Below are positions 31,327 to 41,556 of a stretch of 64,000 bases of DNA, piece after piece. Positions within the stretch are counted from its first letter, which is position 1, and each line of letters starts with the position of its first letter. Made by a program: the position numbers and the translations under genes. The stretch lies in NCBI GenBank assembly GCA_001310555.1, contig BAXO01000020.1, forward strand, positions 3,356 through 67,355, in the 5' to 3' direction. This stretch comes from Bacillus sp. JCM 19058. Lineage in GTDB: Bacteria; Bacillota; Bacilli; Bacillales_H; Bacillaceae_D. The notes beneath the pieces were generated by a model. That model was not told where the DNA came from. It did not search any database and worked only from the letters and a program-made list of their open reading frames with translations.

Positions 31327-32260
31327 TCAACCTTTCTCAGGCAAAGCCACTAAATGTGTATCCGATACGGACTTTAATCCGTAAGCTAAGCCCTCATCAT
31401 CAAAATAATCGTTATATGACTGCTCGTATTCCTGTTTTACTTCTTGCCGGAACCGAAGCTGTTTTTCACGATTTTTCGGATCAATATCAGGAATAGCGGC
31501 AACAAGGCGCTTCGTGTATATATGCTGAGGATCGTTGAAAATGTCATTAGTCGTCCCTTGTTCAACATAACGCCCTTTATACATAATCCCAATTTGATCG
31601 CACATATGTCTGATGATTCCTAGATCGTGGCTGATAAAAAGATAGGTTAAATTTAATTCCTGCTGAATATCTTGCATGAAGTTCAGCACCTGAGCCTGCA
31701 CGGAGACGTCAAGCGCCGAGACTGGCTCATCGGCAATAATCAGCTTCGGCTTTAGTGCAATCGCTCTCGCAATACCGATGCGCTGTCGCTGACCGCCAGA
31801 GAATTCATGCGGATATTTGTAAACGCTTTCCGGACTCAGCCCGACCTGCTCCATTAATTCTTGAACTCGCCTCTTTTCTTCTGCTCTAGATAGCTTTTCA
31901 AAATTACGAATCGGTTCGGAAACAATGTCAAGCACACGCTTTTTTTGGATTTAGTGAAGAATACGGATCTTGAAAGACCATCTGAATGTCTCTGCTCACG
32001 TCAATCCGAGAACGTTTACCGCTTGTCAAGTCCTCCTCATTAAAGGATACTTTGCCGGAAGTAATTGTATTCAAGCCGATAATGGCACGCCCAGTTGTCG
32101 TCTTGCCGGAGCCTGATTCTCCAACCAGTCCGTAAGTTTTTCCTGGTTCAATCGAAAAAGAGACCCCATCGACCGCCTTGACATAACCAACAATTCGTTT
32201 CAATAATCCACCCCGTATCGGAAAGTGAACTTTTAAATCTTCTACCTCAAGAAGCCCCAT
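31327..32260 (-). CDS. oppF: Oligopeptide ABC transporter ATPase OppF (one frameshift)
   Basis: A cytoplasmic ATPase energising uptake. Walker A GESGSGKTTTGRA (about 50), Q loop MVFQDPYSSLNP, signature FSGGQRQRIGIARA, Walker B LIIADEPVSALD and the switch His in LFISHDLGII are all present. The T7 run at 31940-31946 (NPKKRVLDIV segment) has one extra base. Restored length is 310 residues. The start has AAGGAGG upstream and overlaps the end of oppD by 14 bases. Confidence 0.93.
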
Positions 32261-33272
32261 GATTCTGATCCTCCTTACTTGCATCCGGGAAGTAAAAATG
32301 CTGATAGCAAGTGCAACGAACAAAATGACCAGGTCCGACCTCATGCAGCTCAGGGCTTTCCTCGTGCGCTGAATCGTCGATCCAAGGCATTCTTGCTTTA
32401 AAACGACAGCCTTCCCGAGGTAAATTTTGCAAAGAAGGGACAATTCCCTTAATCACGTGGAGCTTCGATTTAGCGTCATGCGTTGTCGGCACTGAATTTA
32501 ATAACGACCTCGTATACGGATGCAAGGCATGATCAAATAAAGTATGAACATCGGCAATTTCGACAATTTGTCCCGCATACATAACAGCCACTCGGTCGGC
32601 CATCTCGCAACTACGCCTAAATCGTGAGTAATTAAAATAATCCCGGCATGAATATCGTCTTTAAGCTTTTTCAACAAATCAAGAATTTGTGACTGAATGG
32701 TCACATCCAGAGCGGTCGTAGGTTCATCGGCAATTAACAGCTCAGGCTCATTGGCAATCGCCATCGCAATGACTACCCGCTGCCTCATCCCACCAGAAAG
32801 TTCATGAGGAAACTGATTGAACGTGTAATCTGGTCGAGGGATTCCTACCTTCTTCAGGAGCTCTATGACCCTTTCCTTCCTATGCGCTTTCGATAACTTC
32901 TTATTATGAAGGAAGATCGCTTCACTAATCTGATCGCCAATCATCATTAAAGGATTCAATGCCGTAAGGGGATCCTGAAATATCATTCCCATTTCATTTC
33001 CACGAAGTCGGTTAAGCTTACCAATCGAAACATTAGCAATATCCTGATTTTTGTAAAAAAATATTGCCCTCAATTTTCGCTCGATTGTGAAGTCTCATTA
33101 CAGAAAACGCAAGAGCGCTTTTGCCAGAGCCTGATTCCCCGACGATTGCTAGCACTTCATTTTTATTGACAGTTAGTGACACATTATCTACAGCAGCATA
33201 GTATTGTTCCTTAATCCGAAAAGACGTTTTCAGATTTTTAATGTTTAATAGCTCTTCATTCAAATTAATCAC
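32247..33272 (-). CDS. oppD: Oligopeptide ABC transporter ATPase OppD (two frameshifts)
   Basis: The partner ATPase of OppF. Walker A VGESGSGKSALAFSVMRL, Q loop MIFQDPLTALNP, signature ELSGGMRQRVVIAMA, Walker B LLIADEPTTALD and switch LITHDLGVVAEMADRVAVM are visible, followed by the oligopeptide-transporter C-terminal extension with HPYTRSLLNS and GCRFKARMPW. The A7 run at 33055-33061 has one extra base and one base is missing near 32606. Restored length is 341 residues. It is the first gene of the operon; the start appears to be GTG. Confidence 0.92.
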
Positions 33273-33449
33273 CCTAATAATAAGTTTCTAGACTTTTCTC
33301 TCCTCTCTCAATTAACCTTTGCAAACTTTGATTAAAGGTTGTTCAAAAAGTCTGAAAACAAAGTTGAGAAAAAAAGCCGCCTTGTTACAGCAGTTAACTA
33401 ACCGCCTCTCATTATTTGTTCAAGTAATAAAATGAGTCCTTATATTGCT

Positions 33450-33875
33450 TTAATTCAATACTAACGTCGCAGCGATGATTCCATCCATTTTTGCTAATTC
33501 TTTATTAACAAAGTTAACCAGCTCGTCATTATTTTTGAAATACGCTTGCAAAATCAAATCATTTCTTCCTGAAAACGCGCCGACGAAGCGGACCTCAGGA
33601 TAGCGATTTAGTTCATACGCTACTTTTTCCTGTTGACCGAGCTTTGTTGTAATCCCGATAATGACTTGAACATTAAGCCCGATTTTGTTCGGGTCGGTAT
33701 GGATTACAAATTCAAATACTTTTTCCTTCAGCATCCGGTTTATTCTGGTTCTAATTGTACCTTCACTTACGTCTAGTAATTTAGCAATCTCTGTATAGGA
33801 ACGTTTTCCATTTTCTTGTAAATATTTCAGTATAGCAAGATCGATTTCATCTAATTTTGCCATAATTTCACTCAT
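33450..33875 (-). CDS. Lrp/AsnC-family transcriptional regulator
   Basis: An intact 141-residue protein: N-terminal helix-turn-helix (LDEIDLAILKYLQENGKRSY, then IAKLLDVSEGTIRTRINRML) and the C-terminal RAM ligand-binding domain (VQVIIGITTKLGQQ, AFSGRNDLILQAYF). Such regulators sense amino acids. It lies immediately upstream of the peptide importer on the same strand, with a 178-base gap, so control of the opp genes by an amino acid signal is a reasonable inference. The first ATG is used because GGGGCGAA precedes it. Confidence 0.9.
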   Translation of the reverse strand: MSEIMAKLDEIDLAILKYLQENGKRSYTEIAKLLDVSEGTIRTRINRMLKEKVFEFVIHTDPNKIGLNVQVIIGITTKLGQQEKVAYELNRYPEVRFVGAFSGRNDLILQAYFKNNDELVNFVNKELAKMDGIIAATLVLN

Positions 33876-34615
33876 TTCGCCCCATATAGTTGCTGAATTT
33901 ATATCGTATGATAACGAATGTAAAAAAAATCACACACTTTTTTTGCAAATTACGTAATTTGAATTACAGTTATTATAAGGGAACATAGCAAGGAAAGCAA
34001 TATTCAATCTATTTAAATTGATTTTTTAATGTAATGTTTCCTTACATTTTTCGCTGTATAGGTCTTTTTTTAGGCGAATTAATAATTAAATTATCTATTT
34101 TTAGCGAATATATCAGCAAAGATTTGATTATCTTTCGAAAAACATAAATTTTCTAGTATTTATTTACGTTTTTATTAAATGCTAATTATAACAAAATCAA
34201 ATTAATTTTTTGTTTTAATCCTTTATTAGAATAAAGATAAGAAGCGTTTTTTTACTTTAGTTTCCAATTCCCCGATCCACCTTATAAAACGAAAGAAAGG
34301 AAAAATTGTCGTGAGCCAGCCGCTTGAATGATCTGTCTTCACTTTTCATACAATTTAGCAATGCCGATTCGGTTAAAGCAGATAAGGCGTTTAAGGCCCC
34401 TATTTATATTTTTTTAGCGTTCTTCATAAAGCAGCTGTTAGACTTTATCATTGCATTTTGAACATTTCAGTAAATTCATGTTACGGTTTTGATTTCCACT
34501 TTACGAATTCGAGTTTTTTTCGATATTATTGATTACATGTATGATTTTCTTTTTATGAAATTTCCAATTACTTTTTAGCTATTATTCTTTTAATATGAAG
34601 AAGTGAGGTATTGCG
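33876..34615. other. Long AT-rich divergent intergenic region
   Basis: About 740 bases between the Lrp-type gene and lytR, very A/T-rich. I found no credible ORF with a ribosome binding site and no recognisable riboswitch. A small palindrome CTTTATT-AG-AATAAAG lies at 34221-34236. It must contain the lytR promoter and probably that of the Lrp gene. Confidence 0.4.
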
Positions 34616-35619
34616 ATGACGCAATCTAGATTAGAAAAAAAGAAGAAAAAAAAGGTTCACTAAGGAAAGTGTTAAAAGCATTTCTCGTACTTTGCGTAAT
34701 TTCTTTGCTTACCTTTGGTGGCTTTGCTGGATATCTTGCCTGGAAGCTGTCAAATGTAACCGCTGATGAACAGCCGCTCCAGCGTGGTGACAAATCAGAA
34801 CGTCGAACCGAAGCCGTCAATCCGAGCAAAGACAATTTCTCCGTCCTGCTACTCGGTGATGATGCTCGACCGGGAGAAAAAGGTGCCCGGACAGACGCAA
34901 TGCTCGTGGCAACATTTAACAAGGATAAGAATTCAATTATCCTGACTAGCATTCCGCGCGATATGAGAGTTGAGCTGATTGGCAGAGGGACTTTAGACAA
35001 AATAAATCATGCTCATGCCTATGGCGGACTTGATATGTCAATTGATACGGTTGAACATTTTCTTGATATTCCAATTGATTATTACGGATGGGTTAATTTT
35101 GAAGGATTAATCGAGGTTGTTGACGCATTAGGCGGTATTGAAGTTGATGTACAATTAGATTTCGAAGAAAAAAATACGAGCAGTGAGTATGTACAATTTA
35201 GAAAAGGAATCCAACATTTGGATGGAGAAGAAGCGCTTGCCTACTCGCGGATGCGGAAGCACCCTCAGGGAGGCGGCGACAGAGGACGGGGCCAAAGGCA
35301 ACAGCAAGTAATAGAAGGTATCATTAAGAAAGCTGCGAGCTTCTCGTCCATAACGAAATTTGATGATGTACTAGACGCTATTGGTGATAATTTGAATACA
35401 AACCTGTCGTTCCCGAATATGCTTGCTTTGCACGGATACGCCACTTCGCTAAACGAAATTGAGACGATTCAGCTGGAGGGAGAAGACACTAGGATTGATG
35501 GAGTGTATTATATGCTCCCTAATGAAGAGAATTTATTAGAGGTTCAATCCGAACTCAAGCAACACCTTGACTTGGAAAAGGCTGAGGAGCAACCAGAAAA
35601 TAATATTACAAGCTTTTAA
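34616..35619 (+). CDS. lytR: LytR-CpsA-Psr ligase (two frameshifts at the start)
   Basis: A membrane-anchored phosphotransferase that links wall teichoic acid or other undecaprenyl-linked polymers to peptidoglycan. A basic N-terminus, one membrane helix (about 18-40) and the LCP catalytic domain follow: FSVLLLGDDARPGEKGARTD (first Asp/Arg pocket), LTSIPRDMRVELIGRG, DKINHAHAYGG and YSRMRKHPQGGGDRGRGQRQ. The A7 run at 34634-34640 and the A8 run at 34645-34652 each have one extra base, hiding the true ATG, which has AGTGAGGT upstream. Restored length is 333 residues. Confidence 0.93.
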
Positions 35620-35623
35620 GACG

Positions 35624-35660
35624 AAAAAGTAAACCAGCCAAAGGCCGGTTTACTTTTTTA
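35624..35660. terminator. Bidirectional terminator of lytR and tagO
   Basis: A 12-bp stem (AAAAAGTAAACC / GGTTTACTTTTT) with an 11-nt loop sits between the convergent genes. The tagO stop codon lies inside its right arm. Confidence 0.9.
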
Positions 35661-36729
35661 ATACTTGCGTGATTAATGATATCCGCTTGACAGCGTTCAT
35701 GAAAGGCTTGCGTTTTTTTACCAATTAACCCTATTCCTTCCGCAAATAGCTGAATCAATATGAGTAAACTAATCATGATCGCAAGCGAAGCCCATAAGGT
35801 AGAGTTTGAAAAAAAGGACTGCCGCTACGCCAAAGACAATGCTTATCCCATAAATGATTAAAACTGTTTTTCGATGCCCATAACCCATCTCTAACAAACA
35901 GTGGTGGAGATGACCTTTATCCGCCTCTGAGATCGGCTGTCGATTTAAGATTCTGCGTACAATAGCAAACACTGTATCCAGAATAGGAACGCCGAGAATC
36001 ATCACTGGAACAATTAAGCTAAAGACCGTCACACTTTTGAAAAAGCCAAGCATCGATACAATTGCAATACTATAGCCTAAAAACAACGCCCCCGTATCCC
36101 CCATGAAAATTTTTGCTGGGTGGAAATTAAACAGCAGGAAGCCGAGTAAGCTGGCGATTAAAACAAGCGATAATGCAATGACTGTTTGATAAGCACCTGG
36201 CTAAGAAGAGCCATTAATAGCATCGTCGAAAGTGCAATTGTGGCAACGCCACCAGCCAATCCGTCAAGGCCGTCGATTAAATTAATCGAATTCGTTAATG
36301 CGACAATCCAAAGAACCGTGACAGCGTAGCTAAAAAAAGCCAAGCTCAATTGTACCAATTAACGGAAAATAAATCTGCTCAATCGTCAATCCTGAAAAAA
36401 CAACAATACACGCAGCCGCGATTTGCGCAACCAGCTTCACCCTTGCACTTAAGTCATATTTATCGTCAAGTAGCCCTATTGTTACTATAATCGCTGCCCC
36501 AACGACGATCGCAAGCATATATTCATTTGCAGGGCTAATCAGTAATGTGCCGGCTACAGCTCCGATCAAAATAGCGACTCCACCAATACGGGGTATGCTT
36601 TTCTGATGAACCTTTCGCTCATTTGGCTGATCAACAAACCCGTATTTTTTTTGCGAAACGAATGACAAAAGGTATACTAATGACTGTTGCGGCAAAGGCA
36701 ACTATAAATCCAAGCACATACTCAAGCAT
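35650..36729 (-). CDS. tagO: Undecaprenyl-phosphate GlcNAc-1-phosphate transferase TagO (five frameshifts)
   Basis: An integral membrane enzyme that starts wall teichoic acid synthesis by moving GlcNAc-1-P to undecaprenyl phosphate. Family motifs: DQPNERKVHQKSIPRIGGVA (first cytoplasmic loop), LLDDKYDLS (catalytic Asp pair), NSINLIDGLDGLAGG, and KIFMGDTGALFLGY with a C-terminal HLHHCLLEMGYGHR. Breaks: T8 at 36645-36652, A7 at 36332-36338, A7 at 35809-35815 and T7 at 35713-35719 each one too long, and one G missing near 36201. The corrected product is 358 residues, exactly the B. subtilis length, ending TQVLKK. AGAGGTG precedes the ATG. Confidence 0.95.
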
Positions 36730-37012
36730 GTCAACACCTCTCTATACCATCGAGTTGAAATGAATGTTTGCTGTGTGGCTTGGCTCTACCCTACCAAATA
36801 AATATATTTAAAAGAGCCGATTTACACCTTTTTTTACAAAACCTTTATAAAGCGAAATTAAACTGTAAGCCCTCTAACCAGTGGGATTGACAACCTAGCC
36901 ACTAATCGTTCATTGAATTATTACAGGCAGCGCTTTCCCCCTAACAAATCCTTCACTCTTTGGGTGGCGCTCTTACTTCCGTGTAGCCTTGAATAACGAA
37001 TCCTGGAGTAGG
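36730..37012. other. Intergenic, no gene seen
   Basis: Spacer between the TuaG-like gene and tagO. No gene and no clear terminator. The tagO promoter is expected here. Confidence 0.35.
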
Positions 37013-37769
37013 CTATATTTTTTTTAGTCCATTCCAAGCATAATTAACAAACACATAACACGTTTTTATAAAGGAAAGCTTTTCGAAATCACGATAAACC
37101 ATCCAGTTTCGTTTGGCCGCTTTCAGCTTATTGCTGGAAATCGAATTGCTAACTTTACGGTAACAGGCTAACCCTTCCGCCATTCCATATGCTTTATGGC
37201 CCTGCTTTAAAATTTGGAGCCAAAGTACAAAGTCCTGTCGCGTCCGAATCGTTGGCATTTGAACTTTTCCAAGCTTCTCTATATTTAACATGACCGTTAA
37301 ACAACCGATAATCGTATTTTTTTAACAGCAGCTCGTATGTGACTTCGGCTGGAGCCGAAACGAGCTTCTTATGACTATTCATATTTTCTTTAAGCACATA
37401 ATAACTCGTAAAGCTAAATACCTTTTCACCCTGTTCCATAAAGTCAACTTGCTTCTCTAATTTTGTTGGTAGCCATAAGTCATCGCTATCAAGAAAGGCT
37501 AAATATTTTCCTTTTGCCTGCTGAATCCCTTTATTCCTAGCTGCAGCTGCCCCTTTATTTTCCTGAAACTGGTACAAGCGAATTCTCAATTCATTTCTAA
37601 CCTTAGCCTTTACTAATTCGAAGCTTCTATCCGTTGAAGCATCATCGATAATAATTAACTCCCAATTGGAATATGTTTGACCAATAACAGAATCAATCAT
37701 TTCTTCGATAAATCGCTCTGCATTATAAAGAGGAGTTACAATTGATACTAACGGCTGTTCATTTCCCAT
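37013..37769 (-). CDS. Glycosyltransferase family 2, TuaG-like (one frameshift)
   Basis: A GT-A fold glycosyltransferase acting on lipid-linked sugars at the cytoplasmic membrane face. LVSIVTPLYNAERFIEEMID (start), IIDDASTD, ENKGAAAARNKGI and the DxD-type FLDSDDLWLPTKLE are visible; the C-terminal part has MPTIRTRQDFVLWLQILKQG and NSISSNKLKAAKRNW, features I associate with TuaG of teichuronic acid synthesis. The T7 run at 37317-37323 is one too long (NTIIGCLTVM segment). Restored length is 251 residues. AAGGGG precedes the ATG. Donor and acceptor are unknown. Confidence 0.82.
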
Positions 37770-37886
37770 GAGATTGACCCCTTTAAAGTAGAATTATAGA
37801 TTTGACGTTTACTCTGCCTTCCCTCGAGCTCGACATCCTGTTTTGGACTTGCTATGATAGCAGGCTTTCCTCCTGCAATTTATCGC

Positions 37887-38360
37887 TTAAAGCTTAATAT
37901 CCTGAATGAGCCACCCATTGTCGCTTTTCTCAAACTGAACCGTAATCTCGCCGTTTGGTACGGCGGCCACAATATTTTGATTTGATCCCCCTCTTCTGCA
38001 ACAAACAAAGGATATTGACTCGTATCGATCGCCAGAAATGACTCGATCATTGCTTTTGTATTAAAATGCTCGTCTGGCTCCTCATAAAAAGCGAGGATGT
38101 CGGTTGTTAAAGCGTTAGAAAAGTGAGAGGACAGGGCTGAAGCATCGGACCGTCCATCCTCCAAGGAACTCAACCTATATTTGGCAGCTTCTAAGTAAAG
38201 GAGCAGTGAAATTCGCATTTCTTCCTCACTTTTTTTCCGGCTTTTTGCTTTCCATGAAGCCTGCCCCCTCGTCTTCTTCAATGAAGAAGAAACCGAGCAA
38301 AAACATAAAAACCGCTAAGCCAATCATTATGTATTTCATAACAAACATCTGCCTCTTCAT
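37887..38360 (-). CDS. Small membrane-anchored protein of unknown function (two frameshifts)
   Basis: I do not recognise this family. About 157 residues: one N-terminal membrane helix (YIMIGLAVFMFLLGFFF, residues 9-25), a short charged stretch, then an extracytoplasmic alpha/beta domain of about 110 residues ending VQFEKSDNGWLIQDIKL, which looks like a small NTF2- or cystatin-like fold. T7 at 38230-38236 is one too long; one A is missing near 37976. GGGGGGATC precedes the ATG. It lies between the polymerase and TuaG-like genes, so a part in polymer export or length control is possible but unproven. Confidence 0.6.
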
Positions 38361-38545
38361 GTCGATCCCCCCACACTCCAAGTATTTGCAAACACCATTC
38401 TTACTATCCATCAAGTGCAAAAGTCAGATTAATGCAAAACAGGGCGCACTGGTCCTAAATAACCAATACACCCTTGATTTAATGAATCGTATTTTTTGCA
38501 AATCAATCCCCTAATTTGCGTAGAAGCGAATCATCTCTGTTTTTT

Positions 38546-39935
38546 TTAATTGACCCGCTTTTCAATATTGCTTTTTTTTATTCTTCTTTTCGCTATTTCA
38601 ACAAAGCTGAACGTTAGAATCACAATTAACCAGAAGCGAGGTGAAGCAAAGTCGGAACGATACAGCGATGTTATCCCAAGCTGCACCCATAAAACGAATG
38701 CATAAAGGTAATACCTATCGTTTTTTTCTTCTTTGAAAAAGTCTCCATAAAATCCAAATAAATGCAGATGTGAAAGCAATAAAACCAACGAGGCCGTGCT
38801 CAAACAACAAATCGACAAATACATTGTTAGAAGTGCCGCTTAACGCTCCTTGATGATAAAGAAATTTTGTTCGTGCTAAAAAGTCGTAGCTGCTTGGGCC
38901 AAATCCAAACAAACTGTTTACAAATGAATAATCAAACAGCCAGACAAATGGCATCACTAACATATATAGCCGACTGTGCTGATGAATATCAAAGATTGAG
39001 TCAAATCGACCAATAACCGGCATAAGTAGCTCCAGAATAAAGCTCCAAAAGCCAACGGCAAGTACCAGTAATACACCTAATCCAATCAAGCTATAGAGCA
39101 TAACAGACTTCTTCATTTTAATTTTTGCTGTAAGCAATAATAATACAAGCACGCCAGCAATCAAGGCAAAATTAGCATAACCACTTACCGAGAATGAAAA
39201 AAAACTAAAACGAATAATCCTGGAAGTAAGACTTGCCAAATATATTTCTTCTTGCTCGCATACAAAATAAAACCGAGAATCAAACCATCCATCAATATCG
39301 GTACGAGAAAACTCGGTTCGTCTAAAAGCGAGGTTAAGCGAAAATTAAACAAAACATCCGATTCGACACTATGGACATACGAACGAGTATGGAAATCAAG
39401 AATCGGGTAGCCCGTTAAGAAATGAATAAACTGCCAGATTGCGACAATTTGAATAACAACAATTGCATACACGTATGCTTTGCCAATCGCTAATAGCTGA
39501 TGTTCTGTTAATCGTGACAGTAATTTGAAAAAAAACTAATAGTCAAGACTAAGAAAAGAATTAAATTAATTGTTCTCGTCGGTAACGATTGCTGAAAATA
39601 GCCAATGTATTCGCTCGAGAGAACGTACTGCAAATGATAAACAGCGGCAAGTACAGATAAACAGGCAGGAATGTACAATGACAGCAGCAGCGCTTTCAGC
39701 TCAAGGCCAACTTTAGACAGCGTCGGCTCATTTTTAGTTAACTTGATATGAATACAAACAGAAAACAGCAGCACCCCAGCGCAAAAAGTGACGAGTACGG
39801 ATGTCGGAACCGGGGTAATTTTTTTGAAAAAAAAGGTTGAAACTGAAAATGGTGCAAAAAAGAGAAAATGAGCATCGTGCCGACAATCCATTGATCATGA
39901 TGCCGTTGAATTCTCTTTAATAAATGACTAAGCAT
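38546..39935 (-). CDS. O-antigen polymerase/ligase-like membrane protein, Wzy type (several frameshifts)
   Basis: A polytopic membrane protein of about 462 residues with ten or more helices. The C-terminal half has the Wzy_C pattern: a large outside loop (IGRFDSIFDIHQHSRLYM, FGFGPSSYDF, ...HQGALSGTSNNVFVDLLFEH) followed by GLVGFIAF, typical of polymerases that string repeat units on undecaprenyl carriers. Breaks are all at A/T runs: A8 39829-39836, T7 39821-39827, A8 39529-39536, A8 39197-39204 and T7 38724-38730. TuaE plays this part in teichuronic acid synthesis. It is divergent from a small lipoprotein gene. Confidence 0.82.
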
Positions 39936-40297
39936 AAAGTTTTCCCCTACAATCTGCGCAAAATACTTCGCTGTCTATTCGAGTGGATATATCATTTCGC
40001 GTAATCACGCGAATATTCGGTATTAACGACGATAAGGTAAACCGTACGTCTACCTTATCAAGTGCATGTAAATGTCGGACTAATCCTCTGTTAATCTTTT
40101 GTAAATGTTGTCATTGCCATGTGCGACCATTTGAACTTCTTTAAATACTGCTAGTTTCTCCTTTTTTCATGGTTTCAAAACATTGAAAACGTAAATAATA
40201 AATTAAGATTGCACGGATCCTCTTTTCATCGTAGAAGCAATCAACGATACTAATTTTTAACAGCCTTTTATCATTAAGCGGCTTGGAGGACTTTTAA
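39936..40297. other. Divergent promoter region, polymerase / small lipoprotein
   Basis: About 360 bases with no gene. It holds a perfect 9-bp inverted repeat at 40031-40059. Promoters for both neighbours are expected here; GGAGGA at about 40285-40290 is the lipoprotein ribosome binding site. Confidence 0.4.
40031..40059. repeat. Inverted repeat, possible operator
   Basis: GATAAGGTA (40031-40039) and its exact complement TACCTTATC (40051-40059) are separated by 11 bases, the centre-to-centre spacing of two helical turns. No U tract follows, so it is less like a terminator than an operator in the promoter region of the polymerase gene. Confidence 0.45.
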
Positions 40298-40656
40298 ATG
40301 AAACGTTTTTTTTCTTATTAAGCTTATTAAGCGTATCGCTTCTTTTCACAGCTTCCTGTGGCAACCATTTGTTAGTCATTCGCTCCCCGTTAGAAGGCGA
40401 TAATTATATCCGTAACAATATCGCTTCATTCGACTGGCAGCTGTTTCAGGAGCTGGTCAGTTCCGACAGTTTACTCAATGAAGAGGACTTCCTCACATTG
40501 CAGCATATTATTGCTAATAATGAGCAAACTCGCTATATTTTGTTAGAGGATGAACTATTCAGATTTTCGGCAGAAAATGAGCTGCTGTATTATGTCAAAT
40601 GGGGAGAAACTAGAGAAGGCTTTAAAATAACGAAGTTGGATGTACACGAAGGTTAA
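40298..40656 (+). CDS. Small lipoprotein of unknown function (frameshift in the signal peptide)
   Basis: Unrecognised family, about 119 residues. MKRFF, a Leu/Ser-rich membrane segment and the lipobox FTASCG predict a lipoprotein; the mature part is short, acidic and ends KITKLDVHEG. The T8 run at 40306-40313 breaks the frame after the fifth residue; a true run of 9 (or 6) restores it. GGAGGA precedes the ATG. It is the only plus-strand gene in the surface-polymer half besides lytR. Role unknown. Confidence 0.6.
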
Positions 40657-40715
40657 GTGAATAGAGAGAAGCGGACAGCTACGCTAAGCTTGAGGCTTTC
40701 ACCGTAAGCTGCCCT

Positions 40716-40760
40716 AAAGAAAGAGGTGTAGGGAGCGAAAGTTTCTCACATCTCTTTTTC
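40716..40760. terminator. Bidirectional terminator between lipoprotein gene and GT2 gene
   Basis: AAAGAGGTGT (40720-40729) pairs with ACATCTCTTT (40748-40757), including one G-U pair, followed by T tract on the plus strand. The stop codon of the converging glycosyltransferase lies in the right arm. Confidence 0.65.
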
Positions 40761-41556
40761 TCGTTTATAGCTATATAGCTCCTTTAACGCGTCCCGATAA
40801 AACAATAATGGTTGATCAAGATGTTTCGCCTTCTTTAGAAAGAGCCCTGACAAAAGTACAATCCCGATCGGCGTATTGTAAATCGTTTTTAATAGCGGAC
40901 CTTTACTAATAAACATTTGGTAATTGAGCCTCGATTGGAGCGTAGGCTTGAGGTGATTAACAATCACCTTCGGCACATAGCTGATCAAATAGTTTGACCG
41001 AGACATACGGTATAAAAAGATATTCTCTTCTCCGCTTGGATATGTAGCTCCTAAGCCAAAATCCTCATTGAAGTAAACCTCTTCCTTTGTCACGACCTGT
41101 AAATTTATAAAAATTTCTATAGACGATTTTCTAAACAGCTCTTTTCGTTTGAGCCGTTTTTGAAAAAAAAGGGGGATAACGTTTATAAAATTGCTCCGAC
41201 ACAGGGTCAAAAATTTGAAAGCAGACGAGCCCTGTTTTAGGGTTTGAGCGAAAGAATTGCCACGCTTCGGCAAATGCATCTGGCTCGTACCAACAATCAT
41301 CATCTGAGAACGTTACCAGCTCACCATTTATATAAGTAGCGCCAATATTTCGAGCGTGAGAAAGACCCCTTCTCTCCAAGCGAATATGCTGATAACAAAA
41401 GCTGACGCCTTCCAATAATCTAGCAACCGTCTCATGATTCGCCTGAGAAACAACAACAGCTTCAAAGCGTTGTTCGGTTTGTTCCTCCATGCTTTGGAAG
41501 AGCCTACGCAACTCAGCTTCCCTTGTTCCTAATGTCGGAATGATAATACTGATCAT
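40746..41556 (-). CDS. Glycosyltransferase family 2 (one frameshift)
   Basis: A GT-A glycosyltransferase. It begins MISIIIPTLGTREAELRRLF, has RGLSHARNIGA and the nucleotide-binding FSDDDCWYEPDA, and later GATYPSGEENIFLYR, where the ExxxF acid is expected. The A8 run at 41162-41169 is one too long; restored length is 269 residues. GGGGTTT precedes the ATG, which overlaps the stop of the upstream flippase gene (TAATG), so the two are translationally coupled. Donor and acceptor unknown. Confidence 0.83.
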
